From Lachnospiraceae bacterium (lineage in GTDB: Bacteria > Bacillota > Clostridia > Lachnospirales > Lachnospiraceae), in contig JAQXTA010000006.1 in assembly GCA_029219245.1 (NCBI GenBank), positions 1 through 64,000 of the forward strand: 64,000 nt of DNA, in the 5' to 3' direction. The notes beneath the pieces are model-generated. The model was not told where the DNA came from and ran no database searches. It saw nothing but the letters and a program-made list of their open reading frames with translations. Position 1 is the stretch's first letter. Every line of letters starts with the position of its first letter. Shown here one piece after another: positions 17,414 through 26,734 of the stretch. A program made the position numbers and the translations under genes.

Positions 17414-18367
17414 ATGAATAAAAAAATCTTACTTTTAATGGGCCTGGTATCCTGCACTGGTTTTGCTTTGTTTGGATGTGGTACATGATCGTCTTCAGAG
17501 AGTATTGCAAGCACTACGAATGAAGAAACTGTTGTTGAAGAAACAATAGCAGAAGAAGCAACTGTGGAGGAAGAGAATGATACTGCAGAGGGAGAAGTAG
17601 AAGAAGAGGAGGCAGAAGGCGTTACGGTAACACCACCATCTAATCTTATCACACCGGGGGTACTTACCTATGCAATCAATGCTAATTTCCCACCCTATGA
17701 GTATCTGGACGATAATCAGGAGGTCACAGGATTTGATGTTGAGTATGTACAGGCAATGGCAGATCTGATGGGATTAGAGGTTGAAATTGTTGATATGCAA
17801 TGGGACAACCTGATTACCTCTCTTCAGGCAGGAAGGATTGATATTGTAAACTCTGCAGTATATATCAATCCGGAACGAGATGAAGTAATTGATTTTGTTC
17901 CGTATATGTATATCGGAGAAATTGTGCTTGTAAACGGAGATTCCGATTATGACTTTACGGATACGGATGGTTTATCGGGATTAAAAGTCGGTGTAATTAC
18001 AGGCTCCATTGAAGAAACATATTGTACAAGCTTTAATGAGGAGTTTGAAGCAGAAGGAAAAGAATTGATTGATATCCATTCTTTACCGAGCTTGAATGAC
18101 TCGCTTGTTGCATTGGCTTCCGGTCAGCTGGATGCCACACTGACATCTTCTGCAACTGCTGCTTATCTTGAAGTAGAACAGCCTGGAGTATACAAGAATA
18201 TTGCATCCTTTGCACTTGACGATGTTGTGGGAATCTGTGTACAGGAAGGCGATACGGAAATGTCAGATGCATTGACAAAATGCGCAGAAATTCTATATGA
18301 AAACGGAACATATGAGCAATTAATGGAAAAATATGGTTTGTCAGAAACCATGAGCTATTGGAAATAG
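17414..18367 (+). pseudogene. Polar amino acid ABC transporter substrate-binding lipoprotein with in-frame TGA
   Basis: An AAGGAGG site and ATG at 17414 open a lipoprotein signal (MNKKILLLMGLVSCTG, lipobox LFGC). Two codons after the lipid-bearing Cys there is a TGA at 17486-17488. The same frame then continues without interruption to 18367: a Glu/Thr-rich linker, then a periplasmic-binding protein type 3 domain (TYAINANFPPYEYLDDN, then GFDVEYVQAMADLMG). Total length would be 317 codons, normal for the family. The downstream frame has no RBS or signal of its own. It is either a recently inactivated gene or one read through; sequencing error is also possible. Confidence 0.8.
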
Positions 18368-18423
18368 AAAGCAATATCTATTGATTGACTTAAATGATAG
18401 ATTGGACTAAAGGAAATAATATT

Positions 18424-19149
18424 ATGACAATTCAAGGTATATGGGAGATTTTTTCAACAAAAATGCTGATTGAGGGCGCGGTCATGACGTTAAAGTTGAC
18501 TGCGCTGTCAGAAGCGCTGTCTATTGTTTTTGGTTTTTTTCTGGCACTTATGAAAACAGGTAAAAATAAGTTTTTATCCAAAATTATTGATGTTTATATT
18601 TGGCTGTTTCGCGGCTTGCCACTAATACTTGTACTAATTTTTGTATACAACGTTTTCCCACAATGGGGAATTAAATTAACGGTTTTTCAATCTGCTGTAT
18701 TTTCATTGGTTCTGAATGAAACAGCCTATATGGTCGAGATTATGCGAAGTGGTTTAACCTCTGTAGATGCAGGACAGAAAAGAGCAGCTAAGGTATTGGG
18801 ATTATCCAATGTGCAGGTTTTGTATTACATTGTTCTGCCTCAGGCTATTCGGGTGTTGATTCCTCCAATTGGAAATAATTTGATTGGAATGCTGAAAACT
18901 TCATCCATGGCATCCGTAATTAGTTGTGGTGATTTGATGCGAAGAGCAAATCAGATTGCCGCATCGAATTTCAGATATGCAGAAACTTTGATTGCAGCCG
19001 GAATATATTATTTGTTTTTTTCTGCTGTGTTGGCATGGGTTTTGAGAATGGTGGAAAATCATTTTGATATTCAGGTTGCAAGAAACAAGAGAAGGAAAAA
19101 AGAGGAAGAAAATGAAATCAGTAATCATTCATGCAAAGAATATAAGTAA
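18424..19149 (+). CDS. Polar amino acid ABC transporter permease
   Basis: Permease of 241 aa (HisM/GlnP type) with about five membrane helices and the EAA loop ARSGLTSVDAGQKRAAKVLG-like segment before VLPQAIR, which contacts the ATPase. The ATG at 18424 has AAAGGAA upstream; an ATG 30 bases earlier is in frame but lacks an RBS. It follows the interrupted binding-protein gene and overlaps the ATPase gene by 38 bases. Only one permease gene is present, so it would work as a homodimer. Confidence 0.9.
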   Translation: MTIQGIWEIFSTKMLIEGAVMTLKLTALSEALSIVFGFFLALMKTGKNKFLSKIIDVYIWLFRGLPLILVLIFVYNVFPQWGIKLTVFQSAVFSLVLNETAYMVEIMRSGLTSVDAGQKRAAKVLGLSNVQVLYYIVLPQAIRVLIPPIGNNLIGMLKTSSMASVISCGDLMRRANQIAASNFRYAETLIAAGIYYLFFSAVLAWVLRMVENHFDIQVARNKRRKKEEENEISNHSCKEYK

Positions 19150-19849
19150 AAAGTATGGTAATACAACAATCATCAAGGATGTTTCACTTGATATCAGAGC
19201 CGGAGAAAGAATAGTCTTGATAGGACCATCGGGATCAGGAAAATCCACATTGTTGCGATGCATGTCAGGTTTGGAAGATATTGATTCGGGGATAGTTTCC
19301 TATTGTGACATTCCGATTAGGGATAAGAATCTTTATGAGAGGACAGATATTGGTATTATCTTTCAATCTTTTGATTTGTTTAAGCACTTGACTGCAAAAG
19401 AGAATATTATGCTTGCTCCTATGAAGGTAAAAAGAATAGACAAAGACGAGGCAGAAAAAAGGGCAATAAAATTATTGGAAATGGTACATCTTTCGGAACG
19501 CGCAGACTACTATCCGGATGAATTATCTGGTGGACAACAGCAGCGTATTGCCATTGCACGAGCACTTGCCATGGAACCAAGATTAATGTTTTTTGATGAG
19601 CCGACATCGGCCCTTGATCCTGAAATGACGGTTGAGGTTCTGGATATTATTGTTGAACTTGTAAAAAAAGGAATGACTGTTTTTATCGTAACTCATGAGA
19701 TGGAATTTGCTCGTCGAGTGGGGGACCGAGTAATCTTCATGGATGCAGGGGATATCATTGCGGATATGAAACCAGATGATTTGAAATTGGAAAAGGTTAC
19801 AAACCCGAGAATACGCCAGTTCTTGAGCCAATTGAGTCAGTATAACTAA
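19112..19849 (+). CDS. Polar amino acid ABC transporter ATP-binding protein
   Basis: ATPase of 245 aa with Walker A GPSGSGKST, Q-loop IFQSFDLF, signature LSGGQQQR, Walker B RLMFFDEPTSALDP and a switch His in VTHEMEFA. This is the GlnQ/HisP subfamily. The ATG at 19112 is chosen because GAGGAAG precedes it and the protein then begins directly with the ABC fold; the frame is open upstream within the permease gene. It powers the permease just before it. With the binding protein interrupted, the transporter may depend on another binding protein or be non-functional. Confidence 0.93.
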   Translation: MKSVIIHAKNISKKYGNTTIIKDVSLDIRAGERIVLIGPSGSGKSTLLRCMSGLEDIDSGIVSYCDIPIRDKNLYERTDIGIIFQSFDLFKHLTAKENIMLAPMKVKRIDKDEAEKRAIKLLEMVHLSERADYYPDELSGGQQQRIAIARALAMEPRLMFFDEPTSALDPEMTVEVLDIIVELVKKGMTVFIVTHEMEFARRVGDRVIFMDAGDIIADMKPDDLKLEKVTNPRIRQFLSQLSQYN

Positions 19850-19851
19850 TA

Positions 19852-20790
19852 GTGAGAATGTGGTCGTATAAAATTATGATAATAGTACTAATTAGACAAA
19901 CGGTAATTATGTTACTGCTGATTTTGGTAGGAATATACTGCCGCTATAAAAGGATTGTTACGGATATTGGAAAGAAAACAATTTCAAATCTGATAGTGAA
20001 TGTGGTATTGCCTTTTAATATCATTCATGCCTATATGATGGAAATAAATCAGGACTTTTGGAAAACTTTTTTTGAGGTGATGATTGTCACAGCATTGTAT
20101 CAGGTAATGGCTTTTGTGATTGCAAAATCATTTTATTACAGGGTTGAGCAAGAAAAGAGATGCGTTTATCAATATGCTACAATCTGTTCAAATGCTGGAT
20201 TTATCGGAAATGCTGTTGCAGAATCCTTGTATGGTCAAATGGGGATTTTGTATGCTTCCATATTTCTGATTCCCCAGAGAATTATGATGTGGACAGCAGG
20301 CATCTCCTTCTTTGCCAAAGAAGACGGGAAGCATGTATTAAAAAAAATACTTCTTCATCCTTGCATGATTGCAACATACATTGGCATTTTGCTATTGGTA
20401 TTTCAGATTTCCATTCCAGATGTCTGCAACAGTGTGATTGTTTCAATAAGTAACTGCTGTACTGCACTGACAATGATGTATCTGGGAATGATTTTATACG
20501 GTGTGAATATTAGACAGCTATTTGACCGAAATCAGCTGCAATTTGCATTAATCAGATTAATTTTTATTCCGATGGTTGTTTTGATTATGTGCAGGGTATT
20601 TTCAGTGGACAAGCTTGCGGCACAGGTATGCGTGCTGTTATCCGGTATGCCGGCAGGAAGCACAACTGCAATTCTTGCAACACAATATCATAAGAATGAG
20701 GATGAAGCGGCAAAATGTGTGTGCAGCAGTACGATTCTTTCGCTATTTACTATTATTTTGTGGGGTTATCTTGCCTACTATATCTTATAG
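19852..20790 (+). CDS. AEC-family (auxin efflux carrier-like) transporter
   Basis: Membrane protein of up to 312 aa with about ten hydrophobic helices and the AEC features VNVVLPFNIIHAY near the N-terminus and LSGMPAGSTTAILA in the C-terminal half. Bacterial members export or import organic acids such as malate, and some carry amino acids. The start is uncertain: GTG at 19852, ATG at 19858 and ATG at 19876 are all possible, and none has a strong RBS. It closes the amino acid locus and starts two bases after the ATPase stop, so it is probably cotranscribed and may export the hydroxy or oxo acid product. Confidence 0.85.
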   Translation: MRMWSYKIMIIVLIRQTVIMLLLILVGIYCRYKRIVTDIGKKTISNLIVNVVLPFNIIHAYMMEINQDFWKTFFEVMIVTALYQVMAFVIAKSFYYRVEQEKRCVYQYATICSNAGFIGNAVAESLYGQMGILYASIFLIPQRIMMWTAGISFFAKEDGKHVLKKILLHPCMIATYIGILLLVFQISIPDVCNSVIVSISNCCTALTMMYLGMILYGVNIRQLFDRNQLQFALIRLIFIPMVVLIMCRVFSVDKLAAQVCVLLSGMPAGSTTAILATQYHKNEDEAAKCVCSSTILSLFTIILWGYLAYYIL

Positions 20791-20865
20791 AATTCTGTGG
20801 TGCTGTGCTGAAGAGAGGCTTATTTTAATTAAAGTAAAAAAATATATAAAAGTTTGAAAAAAATA

Positions 20866-20894
20866 TTGCATCTTCTTTTGTATTATGGTATACA
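20866..20894 (+). promoter_or_regulatory. Promoter of the aspS-gatCAB T-box leader
   Basis: TTGCAT at 20866-20871 and TATACA at 20889-20894 have a 17-base spacer. The predicted transcript starts near 20901, at the 5' edge of the T-box. The 75 bases between the AEC gene and this promoter hold nothing else recognisable. Confidence 0.6.
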
Positions 20895-20900
20895 ATAGAT

Positions 20901-21206
20901 ATAAAAGAAATGCGTTGAAAGAGACTCGCCTTATGGAAAACAACAGGAATACAGCGTCACCGACTGAGAGCGTTGTTTGTGGGAGATAGGGGATGGGAAC
21001 ACTCCGGAGCAGATTACCTGAACCATATTACTGAAAAATCAGTAGGAAACAGATGCTAGGGTAATACGTTTACACGCGTTAAGTGTTAGAGTGGGCAGGG
21101 CGATGAAACATCTTGTTTGAGATGGCGGCTTGTCAATGCGGGTGGTACCGCGGGTAAAGTAGATTATCCGTCCCGGAATACAGAAAATGTATTCCGGGAC
21201 TTTTTT
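20901..21206 (+). promoter_or_regulatory. T-box leader of aspS-gatCAB
   Basis: A T-box riboswitch of about 300 bases. The conserved antiterminator element GGGTGGTACCGCGG is at 21140-21153. An intrinsic terminator follows, stem GTCCCGGAATACA / TGTATTCCGGGAC (21170-21200), then six T. The Stem I specifier region by pattern is GGGAACACTCCGGAGC (20995-21010). There the triplets GAA (Glu) and AAC (Asn) overlap at 20997-21000; no Asp codon (GAC or GAT) is found at this place. Uncharged tRNA would stabilise the antiterminator and switch on the operon. Exact Stem I pairing was not computed. Confidence 0.9.
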
Positions 21207-21327
21207 GCGTGATTCAGCAGAGTCAGAAGGACTCGGATGCAGACGACATGCTAGCATGGGAGGCAGCAGACGAGGACTTATGACGAGCAGAAAAGTCCCG
21301 GAAGTAAGCGAAAAGGAGACCAAAAAA

Positions 21328-23079
21328 ATGAAAACAGGAAACATTTACAGAGACGTAACATTACAGCAGATTAGTGAGCAGGACATCGGAAAAGAACTCC
21401 GAGTTGCCGGGTGGGTTGAAAATATCAGAGACCATGGCGGTGTATCTTTCGTGGATTTACGGGACATGTACGGCGTATTGCAGGTCGTTATGAGAGATAC
21501 CACTCTTTTGAACGGCTTAACCAAGGAAATGAGTGTTTCGATTGAAGGATTGATTGAAAAAAGAGATGAAGAAACCTACAATCCGAAAATACCGACCGGA
21601 ACCATTGAGTTAGAAGCTCATAAAGTGGAAGTCTTAGGAAAAGTATATAAACAGCTTCCTTTTGAAATTATGACATCGAAAGAAACGAGGGAAGATGTGC
21701 GTTTAAAATACCGTTATCTGGACTTAAGGAATCAGAAGGTAAAGGATAATATCATTTTCCGCTCCAAAGTCATTGCATATCTTCGGGAAAAAATGACCGA
21801 GATGGGCTTTCTGGAAATCCAGACACCGATTCTGTGTGCTTCTTCGCCGGAAGGTGCCAGAGATTATATCGTACCGTCCAGAAAGTTTAAAGGAAAATTT
21901 TATGCGCTGCCACAGGCACCGCAGCAGTACAAACAGCTTTTGATGGTGTCCGGCTTTGATAAATATTTCCAGATTGCACCATGCTTCCGGGATGAAGATG
22001 CGCGTGCAGACCGTTCTCCGGGAGAATTTTATCAGCTGGATTTCGAGATGAGCTTTGCAACTCAGGAGGATGTCTTCCGGGTAGGCGAAGAAGTATTGTC
22101 CGCAACCTTTGAAAAATTTGCACCGGAAGGCTACGAAGTTACCAAGGCCCCTTATCCGATTATCAGCTACAAACAGGCTATGTTAGAGTTTGGTACGGAT
22201 AAACCGGATTTACGCAATCCTCTTCGGATTATTGATTTAACTGAGTTTTTCCAGAAATGCTCTTTCAAACCCTTCCACAATAGAACAGTTCGTGCAATTA
22301 AAGTGCATGCAGAAATGTCCAAAGGGTTCCATGAGAAGCTTTTAAAATTCGCTACTGATATGGGAATGGGTGGACTTGGTTATCTGGAAGTGGAAGAAGA
22401 TATGTCTTATAAGGGTCCAATTGATAAATTTATTCCGGAGGAGCTGAAAAAGGAACTTGCCAAACTGGCAGGTCTTACAGTAGGTGATACGATTTTCTTC
22501 ATGGCAGACAAAGAAGAAAAGGCAGCTTACTATGCAGGACAGATTCGGAACGAACTGGGCGAGAAGCTGGATTTGATTGAGAAAAATGCATACCGTTTCT
22601 GCTATGTCAATGACTTCCCAATGTTTGAGTTAGACCCGGATAGCAAGCAGATTGGCTTCACGCACAATCCGTTCTCCATGCCACAGGGCGGTCTGGAAGC
22701 ATTGCAGACGAAAGACCCGTTAGAGATTCTGGCTTATCAGTACGATATCGTATGCAACGGTGTAGAGCTTTCTTCCGGTGCAGTCAGAAATCATGATATG
22801 GAGATTATGGAAAAGGCCTTTGAAATTGCAGGCTATGATAAAGAAACATTGAAAAATAAGTTTGGTGCGCTTTACAATGCGTTCCAGTTTGGTGCTCCGC
22901 CACACGCAGGCATGGCACCGGGTGTAGACCGTATGATTATGCTGCTTCGTAACGAAGAGAACATTCGTGAAGTAATTGCGTTCCCGATGAATGGCAATGC
23001 ACAGGACTTGATGTGCGGTGCGCCAAATGATGTAACCGAGCAGCAGCTTAGGGAAGTGCATATTAAGATAAGGCAGTAA
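21328..23079 (+). CDS. aspS: Aspartyl-tRNA synthetase
   Basis: Class II synthetase of 583 aa, the bacterial AspRS length with an inserted GAD domain. An N-terminal OB-fold anticodon-binding domain ([21 protein letters not shown]) is followed by the catalytic core with class II motif 2 ([20 protein letters not shown]) and motif 3 ([11 protein letters not shown]). The ATG at 21328 has AAAAGGAG upstream. In organisms with GatCAB and no AsnRS, this enzyme also charges tRNA-Asn with Asp. Adjacency to gatCAB and the T-box reading suggest such a non-discriminating role; that is inference. Confidence 0.97.
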   Translation: MKTGNIYRDVTLQQISEQDIGKELRVAGWVENIRDHGGVSFVDLRDMYGVLQVVMRDTTLLNGLTKEMSVSIEGLIEKRDEETYNPKIPTGTIELEAHKVEVLGKVYKQLPFEIMTSKETREDVRLKYRYLDLRNQKVKDNIIFRSKVIAYLREKMTEMGFLEIQTPILCASSPEGARDYIVPSRKFKGKFYALPQAPQQYKQLLMVSGFDKYFQIAPCFRDEDARADRSPGEFYQLDFEMSFATQEDVFRVGEEVLSATFEKFAPEGYEVTKAPYPIISYKQAMLEFGTDKPDLRNPLRIIDLTEFFQKCSFKPFHNRTVRAIKVHAEMSKGFHEKLLKFATDMGMGGLGYLEVEEDMSYKGPIDKFIPEELKKELAKLAGLTVGDTIFFMADKEEKAAYYAGQIRNELGEKLDLIEKNAYRFCYVNDFPMFELDPDSKQIGFTHNPFSMPQGGLEALQTKDPLEILAYQYDIVCNGVELSSGAVRNHDMEIMEKAFEIAGYDKETLKNKFGALYNAFQFGAPPHAGMAPGVDRMIMLLRNEENIREVIAFPMNGNAQDLMCGAPNDVTEQQLREVHIKIRQ

Positions 23080-23093
23080 ATACGGAGGGAATC

Positions 23094-23387
23094 ATGGCAA
23101 ATATTATTAGTGACGAAACAATTGAATATGTCGGTATTCTGGCGAAGCTGGAGCTTTCTGAGGAACAGAAAGAACAGGCCAAAAAGGATATGGGCAGAAT
23201 GCTTGATTACATTGATAAACTGGGGGAACTGGATACCGAAGGTGTAGAGCCGATGTCCCATGTATTTCCGGTACAGAATGTTTTTCGTGAGGATGTTGTT
23301 ACAAACTGTGACACAAGGGAAGAGTTACTCTCTAACGCACCGGAGGAAAAAGATGGTATGTTTATGGTTCCACGTACTTTTGAATAA
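23094..23387 (+). CDS. gatC: Asp-tRNA(Asn)/Glu-tRNA(Gln) amidotransferase subunit C
   Basis: Small subunit of 97 aa with the GatC pattern: [19 protein letters not shown] at the N-terminus, then [18 protein letters not shown] and a C-terminal MFMVPRTFE. It wraps around GatA and GatB and stabilises the amidotransferase. It has a good RBS (GGAGGG) and lies 14 bases after aspS and 12 before gatA. Confidence 0.95.
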   Translation: MANIISDETIEYVGILAKLELSEEQKEQAKKDMGRMLDYIDKLGELDTEGVEPMSHVFPVQNVFREDVVTNCDTREELLSNAPEEKDGMFMVPRTFE

Positions 23388-23399
23388 GGAGGCAGACAG

Positions 23400-24866
23400 A
23401 TGAGTCTACTGGACATGACTGCGGTAGAGCTTGCCGCAGCAATCAAAGAAGGAAAAACAACAGCAGTAGAAGCAACGAAAGAGGTGCTTGCTCAGATAGA
23501 AGCAAAAGAAGAATGCTATCACTGCTATGTCACATTGGATAAAGAAGCTGCTCTGTCACAGGCACAAGCGGTACAGGCAAAGATAGAAGCAGGTGAATTG
23601 AACGGCCCCTTAGCGGGGGTTCCGGTTGCAATCAAGGATAATATGTGTACGGAGGGGATGTTAACCACCTGTTCTTCCAAAATTCTGGAAAACTTTGTAC
23701 CTACTTTTTCGGCAGAAGCAGTTATCAATTTGCAAAAAGCAGGTGCGGTTATCCTTGGAAAAACTAATATGGATGAGTTTGCGATGGGCTCCACCACAGA
23801 AACCTCTGCTTATGGAGTAACCAGAAATCCATGGAATCCGGAGCATGTGCCGGGAGGATCTTCGGGAGGCTCCGCAGCGGCGGTGGCAGCAGATGAATGC
23901 TTTTATGCCCTGGGTTCTGATACCGGTGGTTCCATCCGACAGCCGGCATCCTTCTGTGGAGTAGTCGGTATGAAACCTACTTATGGAACGGTGTCCCGCT
24001 ACGGATTGATTGCATATGGTTCTTCTTTGGATCAGATTGGACCGCTTGCGAAAGATGTAACAGATTGTGCAACAATTCTCGAAGTTATTTCCTCCCATGA
24101 TGCGAAGGATTCCACTTCGGTAGACAGACAGGATACTGATTTTACCAAGGCCCTGATTGATGATGTCAAGGGCATGCGGATTGGTATTCCGAATGATTAC
24201 TTCGGGGAAGGACTGAATGAAGAGGTAAAAGCAGCCGTTTTACAGGCGGCGAAGATTTTGGAAGAAAAGGGTGCCATCATAGAATGGTTTGATTTAAGTC
24301 TTGTTGATTATGCAATTCCGACTTACTATACCATTGCGGCAGCGGAAGCAAGCTCTAACCTGGAGCGCTTTGACGGTATCAAATACGGATATCGTACGCA
24401 GGATTATGCGGGACTCCATAACATGTACAAGAAATCCCGTTCCGAAGGCTTTGGTGAAGAAGTAAAACGCCGTATTATGTTAGGCTCCTTTGTATTAAGC
24501 TCCGGTTATTATGATGCTTATTATCTGAAAGCATTGAAAGTAAAGGCTTTAATTAAGAAAGCCTTTGATGAGGCGTTTACAAAATATGATGTAATTTTAG
24601 GACCGGTAGCACCGACTACGGCACCGAAGCTTGGAGAAAGTCTTTCCGATCCGATTCAGATGTATTTAGGTGATATCTATACAATTGCCGTCAATCTTGC
24701 AGGGTTGCCGGGCATCAGCCTTCCCTGTGGCAAGGACAGCAAGGGACTACCGATCGGTTTACAGCTTATTGGTGATTGCTTCCAGGAGAAGAAGCTGATT
24801 CAGACAGCATATGCTTATGAACGGGCAAGGGGAGCATTCCCGCTGACAGCAAAGGAGGTGCGCTAG
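23400..24866 (+). CDS. gatA: Asp-tRNA(Asn)/Glu-tRNA(Gln) amidotransferase subunit A
   Basis: Amidase-signature enzyme of 488 aa that frees ammonia from glutamine for GatB. The Ser-cisSer-Lys triad region is visible: AIKDNMCTEG (Lys), GGSSGGSAAAVAA (cis-Ser) and GSDTGGSIRQPASF (nucleophile Ser). It is part of the T-box operon, with gatB starting one base after its stop. Confidence 0.97.
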   Translation: MSLLDMTAVELAAAIKEGKTTAVEATKEVLAQIEAKEECYHCYVTLDKEAALSQAQAVQAKIEAGELNGPLAGVPVAIKDNMCTEGMLTTCSSKILENFVPTFSAEAVINLQKAGAVILGKTNMDEFAMGSTTETSAYGVTRNPWNPEHVPGGSSGGSAAAVAADECFYALGSDTGGSIRQPASFCGVVGMKPTYGTVSRYGLIAYGSSLDQIGPLAKDVTDCATILEVISSHDAKDSTSVDRQDTDFTKALIDDVKGMRIGIPNDYFGEGLNEEVKAAVLQAAKILEEKGAIIEWFDLSLVDYAIPTYYTIAAAEASSNLERFDGIKYGYRTQDYAGLHNMYKKSRSEGFGEEVKRRIMLGSFVLSSGYYDAYYLKALKVKALIKKAFDEAFTKYDVILGPVAPTTAPKLGESLSDPIQMYLGDIYTIAVNLAGLPGISLPCGKDSKGLPIGLQLIGDCFQEKKLIQTAYAYERARGAFPLTAKEVR

Positions 24867-24867
24867 G

Positions 24868-26301
24868 ATGGCAAAAGAATATGAAACCGTTATTGGTCTG
24901 GAGGTACATGTGGAACTGGCGACCAAGACCAAAATTTTCTGTGGCTGTTCCACTGCTTTTGGTGCAGCTCCGAATACGCAGACCTGTCCGGTCTGTACCG
25001 GTATGCCGGGTTCCCTTCCGGTATTGAACAAGCAGGTTCTGGAATATGCGATTGCGGTAGGGCTTGCAACCAACTGCGATATTACCAGATATAGTAAATT
25101 TGACCGAAAGAATTACTTTTATCCGGATAATCCGCAGAACTACCAGATTTCTCAACTTTATCTGCCAATCTGCCGGAATGGCGGAGTAGAGATTGAAACG
25201 GAGGAAGGCGGTAAGAAAACGGTTGGTATCCATGAAATCCATATGGAAGAGGATGCCGGTAAGCTGATTCATGATGAGTGGGAAGACTGCTCGTTAGTAG
25301 ACTTTAACCGTTCCGGCGTACCGCTTATTGAAATTGTTTCTGAGCCGGATATGCGCAGTGCTGAAGAAGTTATTGCTTATCTGGAGAAACTGCGTCTGAT
25401 TATCCAGTATCTTGGGGCATCGGACTGTAAGCTGCAGGAGGGCTCCATGCGTGCTGATGTTAACCTTTCCGTTAGAGAGATCGGAGCAGAAAAGTTTGGT
25501 ACGAGAACTGAAATGAAAAACCTGAATTCTTTTAAGGCGATTGCCAGAGCCATTGAAGGAGAACGGGAACGGCAGATAGATTTAATCGAAGAAGGAAAAG
25601 CGGTTGTGCAGGAAACCAGAAGATGGGATGATGCGAAGGGAGAATCCTATCCGATGCGAAGCAAAGAGGATGCACAGGATTATCGTTATTTCCCGGACCC
25701 GGACCTTGTTCCGATTATGGTAAGTGATGAAATGTTAGAGGCAATTAAGGCAAAACAACCGGAATTCCGTACTGAGAAAATGAAGCGTTACAAAGAAGAG
25801 TTTGATATTCCGGATTATGATATCGACATCATTACCAATGCAAAGCATATGGCAGATTTATTTGAGGCAACGGTGGCTATCTGCAACCAGCCAAAGAAAG
25901 TATCCAACTGGCTGATGGGTGAAACCATGCGCCTGATGAAAGAGAAAGAAGTGGATGTAGAAGATTTGCATTTTTCTCCGGAAAATCTGGCCAAATTGAT
26001 TGCACTGGTGGACAGCAAGGCGATTAACAGCTCTGTTGCCAAGGAAGTTTTTGAGGTAATGTTTGAAGAAGATGTGGATCCGGAAAAATATGTAGAAGAA
26101 AAAGGCTTAAAAACAGTCAATGATGAAGGAGCACTTCGTAAAACCATAGAAGAGGTAATTACAAACAATCCGCAGTCCGTAGAGGATTACCGAAACGGCA
26201 AGGAAAAGGCAATCGGCTTTTTGGTAGGACAAACAATGAAAGCAATGAAGGGTAAAGCAGACCCCGGATTGATTAATCAGATTTTGAAGGAATTGTTGTA
26301 A
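24868..26301 (+). CDS. gatB: Asp-tRNA(Asn)/Glu-tRNA(Gln) amidotransferase subunit B
   Basis: Subunit of 477 aa that phosphorylates and amidates the misacylated tRNA. The signature GLEVHVELATKTKIFC is at the N-terminus, a CxC...CPVC zinc site lies in the first 50 residues, then DYRYFPDPDL, and the C-terminal YqeY-like tail ends PGLINQILKELL. The gene nearly abuts gatA and the following small gene, so the T-box operon extends at least to 26734. Confidence 0.97.
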   Translation: MAKEYETVIGLEVHVELATKTKIFCGCSTAFGAAPNTQTCPVCTGMPGSLPVLNKQVLEYAIAVGLATNCDITRYSKFDRKNYFYPDNPQNYQISQLYLPICRNGGVEIETEEGGKKTVGIHEIHMEEDAGKLIHDEWEDCSLVDFNRSGVPLIEIVSEPDMRSAEEVIAYLEKLRLIIQYLGASDCKLQEGSMRADVNLSVREIGAEKFGTRTEMKNLNSFKAIARAIEGERERQIDLIEEGKAVVQETRRWDDAKGESYPMRSKEDAQDYRYFPDPDLVPIMVSDEMLEAIKAKQPEFRTEKMKRYKEEFDIPDYDIDIITNAKHMADLFEATVAICNQPKKVSNWLMGETMRLMKEKEVDVEDLHFSPENLAKLIALVDSKAINSSVAKEVFEVMFEEDVDPEKYVEEKGLKTVNDEGALRKTIEEVITNNPQSVEDYRNGKEKAIGFLVGQTMKAMKGKADPGLINQILKELL

Positions 26302-26302
26302 A

Positions 26303-26734
26303 ATGGAAGAACGTTTGAAAAAATATCTTGCAGAGATGGAAAATCAAGCTGTTTTGTGGGAAAAAGGTAATGGAACGGGACTGACGGAACAGGAAAAAGA
26401 GTGGCAGAAGAAAGAACTTTTAACACAAATCGAATTTTTTCAGCACGAACGGCTGGTGCATCTGATTGTTACGGTAACTTTTGCGGTTCTTACCATGCTG
26501 GCAATCGTAGGGGTTCTATTGACCCCTCAGCCGGCACTATTTGCTTTGATACTGCTGTTACTTATATTATTAATCCCTTACATACGTCATTATTACATTC
26601 TGGAAAACGGAGTCCAGAAGCTTTACGGATATTATGACCGGTTAGTTTACTCTTTTAAAAAAGATAAAAATTTGCCTACCGTATCCACTTTGGTAGAGGA
26701 AAGTGGAATGCCAAGAACCACATCGGAAGGATAG
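26303..26734 (+). CDS. Small membrane protein of unknown function
   Basis: Protein of 143 aa. The N-terminal 45 residues are charged and helical, followed by two hydrophobic helices (about residues 53-95, with an LTPQPALFALILLLLILLIPY segment in part) and a C-terminal polar tail. It starts two bases after gatB, so it belongs to the T-box operon by position. I do not recognise a family. Its last 29 codons overlap the 3' end of the convergent gene, so its C-terminus may be an extension gained by loss of an earlier stop. Confidence 0.7.
   Translation: MEERLKKYLAEMENQAVLWEKGNGTGLTEQEKEWQKKELLTQIEFFQHERLVHLIVTVTFAVLTMLAIVGVLLTPQPALFALILLLLILLIPYIRHYYILENGVQKLYGYYDRLVYSFKKDKNLPTVSTLVEESGMPRTTSEG

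Noticed and set aside
17486-17488. Selenocysteine at the in-frame TGA of the ABC binding protein
   Set aside because: No functional reason for Sec in a linker after the lipobox, no obvious SECIS-like hairpin right after it, and the family has no conserved Cys there.
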